A stretch of DNA of 64,000 nt from Branchiostoma floridae (GCF_000003815.2 NC_049990.1:10077462-10141461); one strand, 5' to 3'. Positions 11,004 to 24,506 are shown, counted from the first letter of the stretch. The notes: generated by a model not told the origin, from the sequence alone. Program-made: numbers and translations.

Positions 11004-11700
11004 GGTATCAGGACAACTCGGCACCTGGGACAACTCGTCCCCAGTCAATCAGGACAACTCGGCACCTAGCCCAGGACAACTCGTCCCCTAGTTTAGGACA
11101 TGTCGGCACCACATAATGACATATACATGAGTACATCATTTGTGTAATTTGGGCTCGTAAAACATTTTTACCAACTTTGGAGCTCTAGTCGATCTCATGA
11201 CTATGATTTTCACTTTGCCAGGCAGGTACTTTGAAAGTTTCATAGCGTCGGCAAACTTGGGTGTGCTATGTATGAGCAGAACCACTGTGACCTTATCGGC
11301 CTCGGCAGTCAGTTCACCCGAGTTGGCTCAGAGACTGCTGGGTTACATTATATTATATACTAGTAGGCTACATGACATTATGAAGCATACACTAAGCTTC
11401 TTGGTCTTTGTGAATGTTTCTGTATATTTCAAATAAAGCTTACTCGTATTTTGACTTTGAGTATAATTTTTGAGTGACGCTTCCGGTCCTATTCGTGGAC
11501 ATAAAGTTCAATTAAAGAATAAAATGAAAGTGTCCAAATTTCTTTCATGGCTTTATATTATCTATAGATACCCAAATTGGGGTAATTTTGTTGCTCGGAA
11601 ATGTCCAAAACTAAGGTGCCGAGTTGACCTGCGCTGGGTGCCGAGTTGTCCTGATTGGTCAGGGGCCCAGTCGTCCCAGGTGCCGAGTTGTCTCGGAATC
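11004..11700. mobile_element. 697-bp non-autonomous element with ~110-bp inverted ends and 8-bp target duplication
   Basis: Both ends carry the motif GGACAACTCGGCACC or its reverse complement, two to three times each, so the terminal ~110 bp are imperfect inverted repeats built from a subrepeat. The element is bounded by identical AAAAATAA (10996-11003 and 11701-11708), consistent with an 8-bp target duplication. The centre (about 11170-11600) has no recognisable transposase. Superfamily undetermined; the duplication length would fit hAT, but the termini do not begin with CAG. Confidence 0.8.
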
Positions 11701-11708
11701 AAAAATAA

Positions 11709-12067
11709 TATCTAACATATGCGCCAAAGCAGATGTATGGCTTCATTTTGCTTTATTTGTTTGTCTTTTAACTTTTCAAATTATTGAAGTGTTAAACATT
11801 CAATTAAACATTCAATGGAAATAAAAAGGATTCTAATAAAAAAAACTCGCAACTTGGAAGCTGTACAAAAGATAAAAATGCCTCAAAACAAGGGGGAGCC
11901 ATATAATGATATTACATGTATAAAAAACGTTTTGACTTGATTTTATTTAATTGAAACATTGTTGACGATAGATGATATAACCTTCTGGCCTATACATGGG
12001 GTAATTTGCTGCTGCATGTTACTGCATTGGCTAATTTGCCATCTCTTTTTTTTTCTTCCAAGTTTCA
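11709..12067. other. AT-rich upstream flank of centrobin
   Basis: No repeat or gene recognised. A pyrimidine tract followed by TTTCAG ends at about 12066, so the first coding exon may be preceded by an upstream non-coding exon. Confidence 0.4.
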
Positions 12068-12117
12068 GGCTGTTACAAAATTATCCGCGCAGACTGCATC
12101 ACCAAACAGTAGCAGAA

Positions 12118-15100
12118 ATGGCAGCGTTGTCAGTGGGTGATGATGATGATGACATGATGAGTGGATTCGGGCCCCTCAGTAGTGTTCCCAGCTCTCCTGC
12201 TGCTCCGCATCACTTCAGCAGCCCTGCACAACAACAACAACAACAACATGGGAGAAAACAACAGCAACATGCAGGTATACTGATAATCTGATAAATTGAT
12301 ATTGCAATATTTCATTTTGGAGTGCTATGTGTAAAAATGTTTATATATTTGTTAAATGTAGTGTCTAAGTTCTCTAACGTAGGCAGTAAAAATCTACTGC
12401 TATTACCTTTTCCAAACAATTTTACACAAATTGCATGGTGAGTTGCAATGCACACTTTACAACAGAGTTGACTGTGGACTGTCTTTACATGCAAACATGT
12501 ACCACTAGTTAAATAATTTCTGATGTTGTAATGATATGAAAGAAGTTGTAATTTTGCAACATGTTTTTTGTTGTTGTTGTTGTTGTCATCTCTATGACAT
12601 GCAAATTATTTTGCAATGAAAGTCAAAGTCAGATCAGAGTATCATTCAGTTTGTCATTGAAAATTCATGTTTATACTTGTCTATACAGCTGACAGCGGCC
12701 TGAGCCCAATCACTACAGGCACCAGTGTGAGTCCCACTCTCACTCTTACAGCAGTGTCCACAGCGACCAGTCAGTCGACGCGATACCCACATGTCGACTC
12801 CTTCCTGTCTTCACTGGAAACCCCCACCACCTTCATCAGGGAGATGGAAGGGGTGAGGAACAGTCTGCAGAACATGCTCAAGTTGGGCCAGGCTATGGCA
12901 GGTGAGGCAATTCACAAATCTACGGCTGGTTTACTAGTACTTCCAGGTACTTATTGCAACCTGAATAAACAATAAGGTTAAAGTTAGGTAGGCTACTCAG
13001 AAGCTCATGTAATGGAATTTGGTTGTGGCTTGCTTTTGCTTTGTTCACCATGCTTGAAATGTGATAAAATGACACAAATATGTTGACAATACGCATCCTC
13101 CTAACGCCCGGTCCCCAACGGCATTACCTTATGGGACCCTGCTATCCCATGCCCTATAAGTGGCTATTATGATTGTCGCCACAAACAAGCTGTCAACCAA
13201 TCAGAGAATAGGCCTTTCTTGGGCTTGTTGTTGTCGCAAGCTGTCTCGCAAAGGCCGCTGGGAAGCTATCAGCCAATCATGTTACGTATTACCATGGCTT
13301 TGTTTGCTCACCATGCCTACGCCCAATATACCCAACGGCTGACTGCCCATATAAGGGTAAGCTCATTAATATTTATAAGTAGGGCGGTCCCTAACTGGTC
13401 AGAGTACACAAGGTAGCAGAGGTAAACACAGGAAGTTTTGACACGACTGTGGTTCCTCTGCGTAGGAGAATGACAATACGTTGCAAATACATGTATCAAT
13501 CTGACTGGAGATTCTGAAATTCAGAATATTTGTTCTTTTGGCGCCAAAATTCAACAATACACTGTACTTGTCTAGTCTCAAAGGCCTTCATTACCCACAA
13601 TTCATGTTGCTGTGCATGCATATACTACAACATGTACTACAGTACTCAGAACAGTGAACAACCATATTCTGTTCAGCTAGTGGAATCAGACCCAAATTAT
13701 TTTTTGCTGATTAGTCCCTCCACACAGTCATATGTTTAACCATGTGTAGTTGTGTCCACAGACAGAGACAGTTTTGAGCGAGTGGAAGGTCTCGGCCTGC
13801 TGACAGCTGACCGACATAACAGGAAGGAGGCAGACGAGTCTTTCGACAGCAACACAACCGCACAACTCTTAACGTAAGGGACTGTGTTTTCAGTAGATTG
13901 TTATTGAATGAGTGAGAATATTTTGAGCTGGTACATAATTGTCTTTGTACGTACCAATTATTACCAACCAGTGTTCCAGCCAGCCTGAAATTTTTTTCCG
14001 TCCCCTAGATTTTGAATGGAAATCTTGTCGAAGGCACGGCAAGGGGTATCAGAGAGTAACTAGGAAAATTTTTAAATCTAGAGTTTCTAGACCCTTTGAA
14101 ATACTATTTCCTATATTGTGAGGGGCAGCTTGGTTCAACTAATATCTTTACATGCCGATTTTTGTCCATCACAGAGGACGGAATGGGCAAAATTTTTGTC
14201 CGTCCCCAGCGGCAAAATCCATCAAAGAATATTGAAGGACAGATGCTGGCTAGAACTCTGTTACCAACAATGACCCATTTGAACAATTGGCTAACATATC
14301 TTGTCTCATTTCAGTGCTAAACCAGTCCTGGTATCACAGGATGTGTCCCCTGTGTCTGTGGACAGTGGTTTGCATACCGCACGGGGCCAGTGGTCAAGCA
14401 GAGTGGATGGGGAACTGGCGTCCGAGCGGCGCAACAGCCGCTCTGAGTCTTTGTACGTAGAGAACCAGATTCTACGGGACAGTGTGGAAAGGGAACGTTT
14501 CAGACGCAAGGTACATGTGATAAGAGTTTTCTGTTTAGCATAATAACATAAGTGGCTGTTTTTATCTTCAAGGCTCTTTTACATGGTACCTAAGTTATAC
14601 TTGATATTGCCATCTTCTTATAACTTATGTGTTCTCCACTGTCAAAGCTTAAACTTTCAAGAGAAGGAGTTGTTTGAAATTGTTACTTGGTGATGTACTG
14701 GAGTAATAAGTAAGACTTGTTTTGTCCTATAACTTACTTACATATTTCATTTCCATTTTTATTCATTTCAGCATTGTGAGCAGCAAATCCAGGAACTCCA
14801 GAGTAAGGTAGGCATTAAAGTTAAATGTTCTTCAAAAAACTAACTTTTACTTAGTATGTAAGCCTTTATTCATTCCTCGTAATCAGTGACAGTTGATCAT
14901 GCCAGCTCTGACAAAAAGTGACAGTCAATGTAACTGTCAGTCCGTAACACCCTTGCCCAGTCAGTAGTATGTGTTTTAATGACTGTCCATTGGCACTGTT
15001 ATTTCCATTACTGTAGCAGTATGTTATTATAGTGCTATCGTGAACTCAAAACCACCACAATTTCTCCTTGATGTGAAATTTAATCACCACAAACTTAAAA

Positions 15101-18100
15101 ATGTAAATGTTTTCAATTCAGTTCAGACATATTCACCAATTCGATTGCAATACATGTCCATATATACTATAGTAAGTACTGAGTGATCAAGTTTATATTT
15201 TCATCAACATATTTCACTTACAGATTCTGGAACTGCAACAACAATTAGCAGTAGCTGTCTCCACAGACAAGAAGAAGGATGTCATGATTGAACAACTTGA
15301 TAAGGTTTGGCACCCTTCTATACTGAGTAGTCATAAAAGATTGAGTAGGCGTGTGTTGCATAGAAATCTGTCATTATTTGTGAAGGTCCTGCAAAATGAT
15401 GGAGTAACAGCAACTTTGTAATTTTACTTTCCAGACCCTTGCTAAAGTTGTGGACGGCTGGAAGAAACAGGACACTGAGAAAACTGAGCTGATCAGAAAG
15501 CTGAAAGAGGAGAAGTATGCCATAGAGAAGGGTCATTCCAGACAACAGGAGGTGATTGTAACTTCAGTTTGTGAAAATAACTTTACCGAGTTTGACTAAA
15601 ATATTCCTGTAGCATACAAACCAAAGACCAAGTGCTAGCCGGTTTCTTGTAAAGTTGTATTAATGTATTTTGTCCTGGTTACTGGTAATAATGCCAATGT
15701 AGGCTGCTGAACTTCTGCCTTGTACACATAGGTGTTGATGAACTTTGAGAAGGATCTTGCCCAAGCCGTGGAACAGCTAGCCATAGAGCAGCAGAGAGCC
15801 AGCATGGCTGAACAGGAGAAAGTGGCTCAGGTACTGAATTTTTTTTGTGTGGGGATTGCTTCATCATGTATATGTAAAACCACTACTACCACTACTACTG
15901 CTTCTACTACATGAACTACCACTACTAGTACTACTGTAAAAAACTAAAACCACTGGTGTATGTACGTGTAAACTGGCAAACTGGTAGCAGCCTCACAGTG
16001 GAGCTCCTAGCCCCAATTTGTTTGTAACTCACTGGGAGAGCCAAATCAAATCCTGGAAGGGCATCTTGGTTGGAGCTACACTATCCTTTTGGAGGGATGT
16101 AAATTGGGGATCTTATACACCTTTCTCACGCGGCGGCCATGATAGATCGAAGAAGAGGTCAATGAGGCAAACAGACAAAACTTATTTCTAAAATCAGGTC
16201 CCATTTAGTTTTCCCCCAAACCACACAAATTTTCATGATATAAGATAGAATAATAAATATTACAAGAAGTGTTATGCACCGAAAGATGTAGCAATTTAGA
16301 GTAGTGTAGACTGACCCCATAGTCCCTTAAGAGATGCAAAATAACAACATAATAATGCAAATTTTTAACGAATTTGCAGCCATTCACTTATTGGTCGATT
16401 TCCTAATTGGCAGGCTACCATTGGTCGAACTGCTAATTATGATGGACAGCCTTTTGTTTGCCACATTGAACTCGTTTTAGATCTATCATGGCCGCCGCGT
16501 GAGAAAGGTGTATTATCAAAGAGGTGCCTCAAGCACATTAATGGGGAGGGCCTAGCAACCCCTTCCTGTAAACAAAAGTACCCTGCTACAGAAACAACTG
16601 GTTGTGCTCTTTTTGCAAGGACCTTGTAGGGTGTACAAATAAAGACAATGTGATTCTTTTATTGATTGAGCTGCCAGACCCTACATCCACCAATCTAAGT
16701 TGTCCACTTTCATTGTTAGTTTCAAAAGCAGCAGGAGGAGAAAGCCAAGACACTGGATCTTCTACAAGGAGAGCGGGAGAAAGCCATACGGGTGGAGTCT
16801 GAGAGGGACCAGCTATTACAGCAGGCAGAGGCTCTACAGAGGGAAGTGGACAACTTCAACCAGACGCTGGAAACAGTATGAAAGCACTCTATTATACAAT
16901 TGTGTTTGTTTAAAACTATTTTCTACACAAAAGAGGATGACAAATGACTTATTTATCTATTTTTATTTTGAACTTTATGATTGAGATTTTTTGAGACAAG
17001 ACACAAATTAGACAAGAAGACAGCAAACAGCACATCATTTGACAGCATTTGATTATAAAAAGTTTAGCTATTTAGATGTACTTGTATTCTCTCTAGGAAA
17101 GGAGTACCTTTAGAGCTCAAGAGGAAGAACTGCAGAAACAACTAGAGCTGCTGACAGAAAAACACCAAGAAGTAGTCGATCAGGAAAAGGTGAAAACAAT
17201 ATAAGTTGACCAACATTTTTTATTTTATTTGTAAATCTGAAATTCAATAAATTACAGACATGTACATTATGTGCATGTGCAATTTCGGCCATTTTTTGTC
17301 TGTGGAATTGTGGGATTGTGATGAATTTGGTATGTGAATGGGAAACATACTCTAAGCCTAGACATTGAATAGTGGACTACAATTTACCATGAATGGTGTA
17401 CCTCAAGGATCCCTTCTGCTCCCCAGGCTGCAGTCCATGCTGAGTCCCAGAAGGCCCAGGAGCACCAGAAGGCTCTGTCCTCAGCACACAACGAAATCGG
17501 TCAGCTGAAGATGGAACTGAGTGCAGCCAACAGAGACAAGGTTACTGTCCACAAATGAGTATTGCCAACGCTGTAGAGATAGTATTGCGGAAGAATATTG
17601 TAGTCAAATGATGTCATATACAGCCAAATCTATACAAGTGACCACCTGACTGTATTAGGACCACTAGGCCTTAAGTGACCACTTTTTGGTCGCCCTTTAT
17701 ACAATATTTCCCATTGACACAAGCATTAAGAATCCTGGCTATAATAGTGATCATTTACATAGACCCTATTTTGTTTGTCACCCTGAATGGTCTTTTGGGT
17801 TTTTGACTGTATGGGTTTGTCTTGCATGAACCCTGATGTATAGATAAATTCTGACATTGACAGTTTCTGCACATGAAATATGTTTTAGGTTTAGTAACTG
17901 AATTTTCTGAGATTACATGCATCACTGAGTAAATTTTGTTTTGAGAGAATGTGCATCACTGAATAGCAGTTTCTGTTGTCTATTCCAACAGGAGAACCTG
18001 AAGATGGAGCTGAGTCTCCAGGAGGCCAGGTTTGAGGCCAGTCAGAGTAAGCTGGAGTCAGAGTACCAGGCTGAACAGGAGAGAAAGGTAATACTAATGG

Positions 18101-21100
18101 CCACTAAAACTGTTTGTTAGCTCTTCAATGACCAAGGACCGTGAGGGATTAGAATGAGATATCAAACTGCTGCAGTACAGAGGAAAGTCGTCAGGGGCTT
18201 GAAATCTAATGATTGGTTTGTTGTTTGTTTGAAACTTTTTTATTCACGAGAAATTCAATCAGGCCGCTTTTTATTTAGGTCATGAGAGAGGAATGGGCCA
18301 GTTGAAATATAACAGATACAGATTGCATGTCTTTGGTAGGATTACGACTTAACCACATAGCAAATTTCATAACAATCCATCCATAGCTTTTCCAATTATA
18401 GTACATTTGTACATACATACAAATGCAACCAAAGCATATTAACTTTCTAAAAACAAAGAGGAATGAATATTTTTTTGTTTTTATCAGTCAAAAACCAATG
18501 CTGGCGCAGATGCCATCAACAAAATTTAATTGCTGTGGCCTTATTAATGTGAATCCACCCCAAAATACTTGATAAAAGTCAAAAATGTGAGTTGTCATTC
18601 CAGATGAGCCAGCAGCTAGCGGAGGCACATGAACAGCTGACCCAGACGGAGGAGAGGCTGAGAGAGCAGCACAGACGACAGATCCAGGAGGTGGCAGACA
18701 GGCACAGACAGGACCTGGACACACACATGAAACAGTTTCATCAGGAGCTGGAGCAGAAGGACACCAAGCTGAGGGAAACATGCCAGGAATATGATGACAG
18801 GTACTGTGATTCTTAAAAAGTTTGTGGCGGTTTTGTCTAAGAGATGACATCTTACAGAAAAAATCACAGCAAATGTACTGCAAAAGACAAAATTAGGTGC
18901 AAACTTCAAACACCACAAAAAGCCCATTTTCCTCCAACAGTGAATCAAAACCAAAAGAGAATATGTTAACAGCCCTTGGTGAATGTCTATCAGCACCAAG
19001 GAAAGGGATCGTGATAGTGTGAATGTCTATCAGCACCAAGGAAAGTTATCGTGATAGTTTGAATGTCTATCAGCACCAAGGAAAGGGATCGTGATAGTGT
19101 GAATGTCTATCAGCACCAAGAAAAGGGAGAGTATCAGTTTGAATGTCTATCAGCACCAAGGACAGTGACAGTATCAGTTTGAATGTCATCAGCACCAAGG
19201 AAAGGACATTGTTAGTGTGAATGTCTATCAGTGAATGTCTGTATTTTTACCAGGATTTTAGAAGCCAGAGAGAAGATATCTTCTTTGACTCATGAAAATG
19301 AGAAACTGGAAAGCCAGAAAAACGCCATGAAGACAAGACTGCAGTCTCTTATCCAGTCCCACGTAAAGGAGGCCATGTTACTGTTGTCTGATGTCACATC
19401 AGATGCTCTGTCCAGCTCTGCAGAGGTAGGACTAATCATGGCACAACAGTCATGTTTACCATTATATTACAGTGTAACACAATAAAGCATGTTAATCATC
19501 AGTATTTTTTGTTTGATTACATTATGAATTCTGACTTCTGATGGGTCAAATTTATACTGATAGTATTATTGGCATAAGGTGATAACATGTAAATGATATC
19601 TTTGCCAAACTATGACATTGTTGTCTCTTACTCTATGTTTTTTGCAGCCGGCTGTCAGCAGCTCATTTCGTCTTGGTGCACAGAGTGGTGGGAATAATAC
19701 AACAACAACCAGACCAGGGCTGGGTGTCGGCCTAGGACCCTCCATGTTCTCAGTCAGTGGTCGTTCTGGGAACCTTGCACAAGAGGAAAATCAGAAGTTC
19801 AGCTTTTCAACCCTCTTCAAATCCGTTGGTGCGTTTTCCTTAAGTACATTGTTTTCTGTAAAGGAACAAGCAAAATAAATGTTTTCAGTAAGTTTTGGAC
19901 AGTTTATACTTTCTTGAAATTTCCATTATGTCTTTTGATAATATTGAGCAATATATAAAACGTTTATTGAATGCTGTTTCAACAACCTCTAAATACATCG
20001 CAGCACCCTAGGGCGCTGAATTGCGTATTTAGGCATCAAAAACATTTACACATACATTAAAAACTTAACATGGTAAGGCAATTAGACTAACATTTTGCAG
20101 ATTGTGATGGCAGCATCTGTTTGAAAATGTTGCTCTTGGTTTTATTCCAGATGCTGAAAGATTAGTTGTTCAGAGGCAGGAGAAAACAGAGACATTTGCC
20201 ACACAGACTACTGACAGTGTACCACAAGGGGAGAGACAAGCCAAAACAGAAGTACACAGAGATATCACAGGACCATGGGAGTGGCAGGCCAAAGCAGAGG
20301 TGCACACCACTGCCCCAGGGGACAGGCAGCCCCCCACAGCAGAGGCACACAGACACACCACTATCCCAGGGGAGAAACAGCCTAGTGACATGACTATATA
20401 CACCCAGACACAGACAGCGCCTGACACACATGTCACTTGGAGCCCAGAGTCAGTGATTGTGGGTGAGACTGTCGGGTACACCGAGCAGGACATTGATGAC
20501 GGGGCCAGTGTTCTGTCAACAGAACCAACAAGGTTAGTTTTTGAAACATTACTCAAGTTGGCAAAAAAAGGCAGAGCAAACTAATATCCGGATGGTATCC
20601 AGGCTAGCAAACTGCTTCAAATACAGTTCTATTTTACAGTTCTGTAGTTCTATTTTATACACTCTTAAATAACCACTTCATACAGACATATTCATGCACG
20701 TATGTTATGACTGTCATATCCATATAGTTAAGAGTGATAATTTAGATTGGTTATTCATTTTTATTTTGCTGTGTTATAACATTCGGTTATGCTGAATATG
20801 ATACTTGACATTCTTAAACTACACACTATTTGAGTACATTTGAATAAAGCAGTAATACTGTAAATTTTTGCTTCTGCTTCTTGTTTATTCAGTACTAGTA
20901 ACCTCTTCACTGTGAACTTAAAACCAGCTCAAAAGTGATGGATCTGTCTTCTGCCTGCTTACCTTGTTGTTTGAACTATGGTCTAAAAGCCACTGCAAAC
21001 ACTCTATTTTGTCCATACCACAAAATGAAATCCCGGCATTTATAGTATGCATGCAGCTTAGATATCTGTAAGAGAGTAATATCATATTTCCCTGTGTTCC

Positions 21101-24100
21101 AGACGGATGGTAGACAGTCAGTATGAACCACTCCTGGAGAAGTTCAGTCACCACGAGACCAAGCAGTCGGAACTGCAGCACTATGTAGAGCTGGTAAGTT
21201 ATAGGACACTTTAAACCATGATTTACATAATGATTGAGCTAGTACCTACACATCTGAAATCAAAATGCTGAGATCATTTCTCTCTATTCCCGGTTAGTTC
21301 ACACCTAAAAATTGTTTGGTGAGTGATTTTTGCATTTTGCGACTTGCAGTCGCAAAATGCCTTCTGGCCAGTGTAGTCGCCGTTGTGATGTTGAGATGAA
21401 CGGACCTGTTCAATCCATGCCAAACATTTGTATACCTGTTAAAACAGGCATTTCTTCAACATGTCCGCACTAGCGCAGTGGTAAAGTTTACGCATTCTAA
21501 ACCAATGCACCCGGTTCGAATCCGGGGAGGTAGATTTTTTTCAACTTTTTTTTTCCTTTTTTACATCCATTAAAATACTAATTTTTACATCCATTTGGCC
21601 ACACCAATTTATTTCTTTGGTTAACGGATTCGCCGCTTCGTTTTTTTGCCGAATAGAAATAAAAATTTCAAAAAAAAACTTAAAAATGCCCCGCAACAGA
21701 GCTCACTCAAAAACAGGCAATGTGTAGTGAAATTTGCTGCAGTTCACGCAAATTTTAACAGGTGGCGTCTAGATCTGCTGCAGTTCAGGCACATATGTGA
21801 ATCTCTCCATGCGCCAATATCAGGTTTAGTTACTCTGTTCTATTTATATGACATTCTAATAACTAGAAAAAAACATTCACACACGCAAACATTGGCAAAA
21901 TGCCAGCTTTTTTAAAAGCACTTGTTTTCTTTATTTTGGACTAAAAGTCAAGAATACTACATTATGTTTTCTGCTAACAGAATTAAGGGTTTATGCATTT
22001 TTTCTAAAATGTTCAGTATTGTAATGATAATGTTGATAATTTTGTCCTTATATCCAGCTGCTGCAACAATCCCCAGCAGGATATGTTGATGTGTTTCCCA
22101 GTCAAGACAGACCAGTACAGGAACACAGACATCACACAGGTCAGAACCTGCAATGATAGTCTTCTTAGCTGGGATGTGACCCAACATAAAGAAATAATGT
22201 GTCAGAAACTGATGAGTCATTTCTCGAAGTGTGAGATTTTTGTGATGGAATGGTTGTATTTGTCCATACAGAAGTGCAGACAGGACCTCCCAGTTTGGCC
22301 TTCCTGCCACCAGAGACTGTAGATTCCCCTCCTACGTCCGCCAGGACTACTCAGGTACTTCCCATGGCTTTGTTTTCTGCTTGCTTCTAGAGTCATGACA
22401 TGTCTAATTTGCTGACTAATTGAATTCCATAAAAGAACCATAGAATAAACCTCTTTACATCTGATTTCCAGGTTGATGTCCAGGCAGTTGTTCCCAGTTC
22501 CCTTCAGTTCACCAACCGGTACATTCCTCAGCAGCCTGCACCAGGCCCTGCAGCCGGTCTACTCACCAGTGTACCAGACAAAGATAGCCTGGACCCCCAG
22601 CCACCACAGCAGGCACCCTCACTCAACACTCGCCCAGCTCTCAGTGCTGAATGGCTGACACAGCTCAGGACACAACAGCCTGACAGCCAGCCTACACAGA
22701 GAGATACACAAGCAGAGATTGGAACACATTTAAACACCAGCAGTCAGAATATTCCTTCTAGAAACATCCCTGTCCCTGTTATGAAAAGCAGGCTCCCACC
22801 AACACAGGTTGGTGCCGGGGTCTCTCACAGCTACCCTCCTATGATGGCCAGCAGTCCACGAGTCCTGCCAGTGTCCAACAGCCACAGAGGAACACCCAGT
22901 AAGGATAGACACGTAGGTCCAGGTGTGGTGACAAGGGTTCTCCCTACAGAGAGAGCGGCAGGACAACAAGCTCCTGTCATTCAGAGAACCAAGGTTTCTG
23001 TGGGGGTGTCACAGCAGGCAGGGGGACAGAACCAACATGGTTCATCAGGTAACATTCTTACTAAATTAGAAATAACAGCTTCATGTTCATAGATACAGTA
23101 GTGTTCAGTAGTTTTCCCTTTACTGAATTTTCAAGCACCAGTAGTGTATACTGTGTCTGGCTGACAGAGAGATAGAGAGGGAGAGTGTGTATACAAATGG
23201 TTTGAATAGTACAACCCTACACCTTTGTTTATTCAGTAGAAACCACTTATTTGGAAAGCCCATTTTCCAGCATTTGTATGATGAAATGATAAAAAAGTTG
23301 AGCATTAAATCAATTTTTTGTTTTGCTGTAGAAGCTGTTCCCCAACAACAGCCGGTGTGGCCCACTGACCCTGCAGTGGTACAGGAGCTGCTGAACATAT
23401 ATGCCAACAGGGCTGGTCAGGGATATCTGGCCTCTAACATGAGTGGACATCATGCTAGGTAGGTACGATGTACATGTCCTGGTAGAAAAATTTTTTCTTG
23501 TTGGAACGATCAAGAAAAAAACTGACCTGAAAATAAACAAGAAAGCTTCTGAAAAAAGCTGGCCGGTGCGTATTTTGGAAAAAGCCTGGATGTTAAACAA
23601 AATCACACGAAAAAAAGATTTTTTAAACATCGGCAAAAAGTTGACCAGATGTTGGACCGGTTAGGAAATGAACAGATTATACTGGCAGGCATTCACTCGT
23701 TTGGGGGCTTACAGATCCTAGTAGAAAGTAACAAGAGCAAAGTAGAGGAGAGTTGATAGTCATTTTTACCAAGTTTCTACAGTCAAACTTGGTCTGAAAC
23801 AGAGACTGTTAATGTTCCTTACATGAAAATAGAATTTTAAAAGTTTTGATCTGTAGGAAGGTGATACCTTGTCTGATACTTCATGATTGTTCTGTACATT
23901 TTTGTATTTGCAGTTTTGCTGCTCCGTCACAAACCTCTGACCTGTCCTCATCCAGAGGCCCTGCCAGGGTGAAGCGCAGTCTGAGTGCAAGTTTTTCTCA
24001 AGGGGTAAGCCAAGCTCTGATAGGACTAGAAAGCCATGAAAAAGTGTATATCTTGTGTATGGTGTTTGCACTCGCGGCCCGGCCCCCTAGGTGCTTGTCT

Positions 24101-24506
24101 TTTACAGCTGTGCTAATCACAGACCAGATAGTTATACATGTAGCCTATAACATTGTAAGACTCTCTAAGAATCTAGGCATCTCTAATTTCTTCCTTGGCC
24201 GTCCATTGCCGGTCAGGTTTCAAGAATGTACATGTAAATCTCTTCAGGACACAGTCTTTTTGTGTCTTTTATATCATGTATCATTTCCTATCATGTATCA
24301 TTTCCTATCTTCAACAGGAGTCCAATCAGCTTGAAAGTGAAAGCAAGAACATCAAACCACAATCTGCCAGCAAAGCACAAGTACCTCCCAGAAGTGCCAA
24401 GATGGGGAAGACCCAGGTAGTGAAGCCCACTCAGACAAAAAAACCAGAAAGGAAGGTGGCAGCTGGACATAAAGGGGACAAGAAGTCTGGTTCAGCTTGG
24501 AGATGA
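12118..24506 (+). CDS. CNTROB: Centrobin (centrosomal BRCA2-interacting protein)
   Basis: Centriolar coiled-coil protein needed for daughter-centriole assembly and elongation. 23 exons join in frame: 12118-12274, 12689-12901, 13762-13873, 14315-14510, 14772-14807, 15224-15304, 15435-15551, 15732-15830, 16720-16875, 17097-17189, 17427-17540, 17992-18087, 18604-18800, 19254-19425, 19648-19828, 20151-20532, 21103-21193, 22058-22139, 22272-22354, 22472-23048, 23332-23458, 23914-24004, 24318-24506. They total 3642 nt, or 1213 residues, longer than human (~900). The N-terminus has Asp and Gln runs. Family matches: MEGVRNSLQNML (exon 2), SFDSNTTAQLL (exon 3), then LELQQQLAVAV and MIEQLDKTLAKVV at the exon 6-7 junction. 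Exons 5-14 code a Gln/Glu/Lys coiled coil. A Pro/Gln/Ser-rich linker follows. The basic C-terminus ends SGSAWR, like the vertebrate GGVWR end. The exon 9 start is ambiguous by nine in-frame bases. Confidence 0.92.
13969..14260. mobile_element. 292-bp hAT-type MITE in centrobin intron 3
   Basis: Begins CAGTGTTCCAGCCAGC and ends GCTGGCTAGAACTCTG, a 16-bp imperfect inverted repeat starting with the hAT-like CAG. It is flanked by perfect 8-bp duplications TTACCAAC (13961-13968 and 14261-14268). Non-coding. Confidence 0.85.
16118..16510. mobile_element. 393-bp MITE in centrobin intron 8
   Basis: Inverted ends of about 31 bp starting CACCTTTCTCACGCGGCGG, with the mirror copy ending CGTGAGAAAGGTG, flanked by TA on each side. 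The TA duplication suggests a Tc1/mariner-type mobiliser. Interior AT-rich and non-coding. Confidence 0.85.
18290..18430. repeat. Dispersed-repeat fragment in centrobin intron 12
   Basis: Contains a stretch around TTTCATAACAATCCATCC that recurs, diverged, in creatinase intron 8 (about 60630-60700). This is a weak two-copy match with unclear boundaries. Confidence 0.3.
18981..19235. repeat. 40-bp minisatellite at the centrobin exon 14 acceptor
   Basis: Six units with exact 40-bp spacing (starts 18981, 19021, 19061, 19101, 19141, 19181), each beginning GAATGTCTATCAGCACCAAG. The last partial unit runs to within about 20 bp of exon 14 (19254), so the array occupies the region where the branch point should lie. 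Confidence 0.9.
21332..21926 (+). mobile_element. tRNA-like non-autonomous element, copy B (centrobin intron 17)
   Basis: Forward-sense full copy. It starts with a hairpin with 13-bp arms GCATTTTGCGACT (21332-21360), then a tRNA-like unit, then the GGCCACACCAATTTA segment, and ends at CTTTTTTAAAAGCACTTGTT. About 95% alike to copy A by eye over its length. Confidence 0.8.
21463..21533 (+). pseudogene. tRNA-like unit in copy B
   Basis: TAGCGCAGTGGTAAAG (A box), stem GCATT/AATGC with anticodon-like AAA, T-arm CCCGG-TTCGAAT-CCGGG. The acceptor stem does not pair. Confidence 0.7.
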
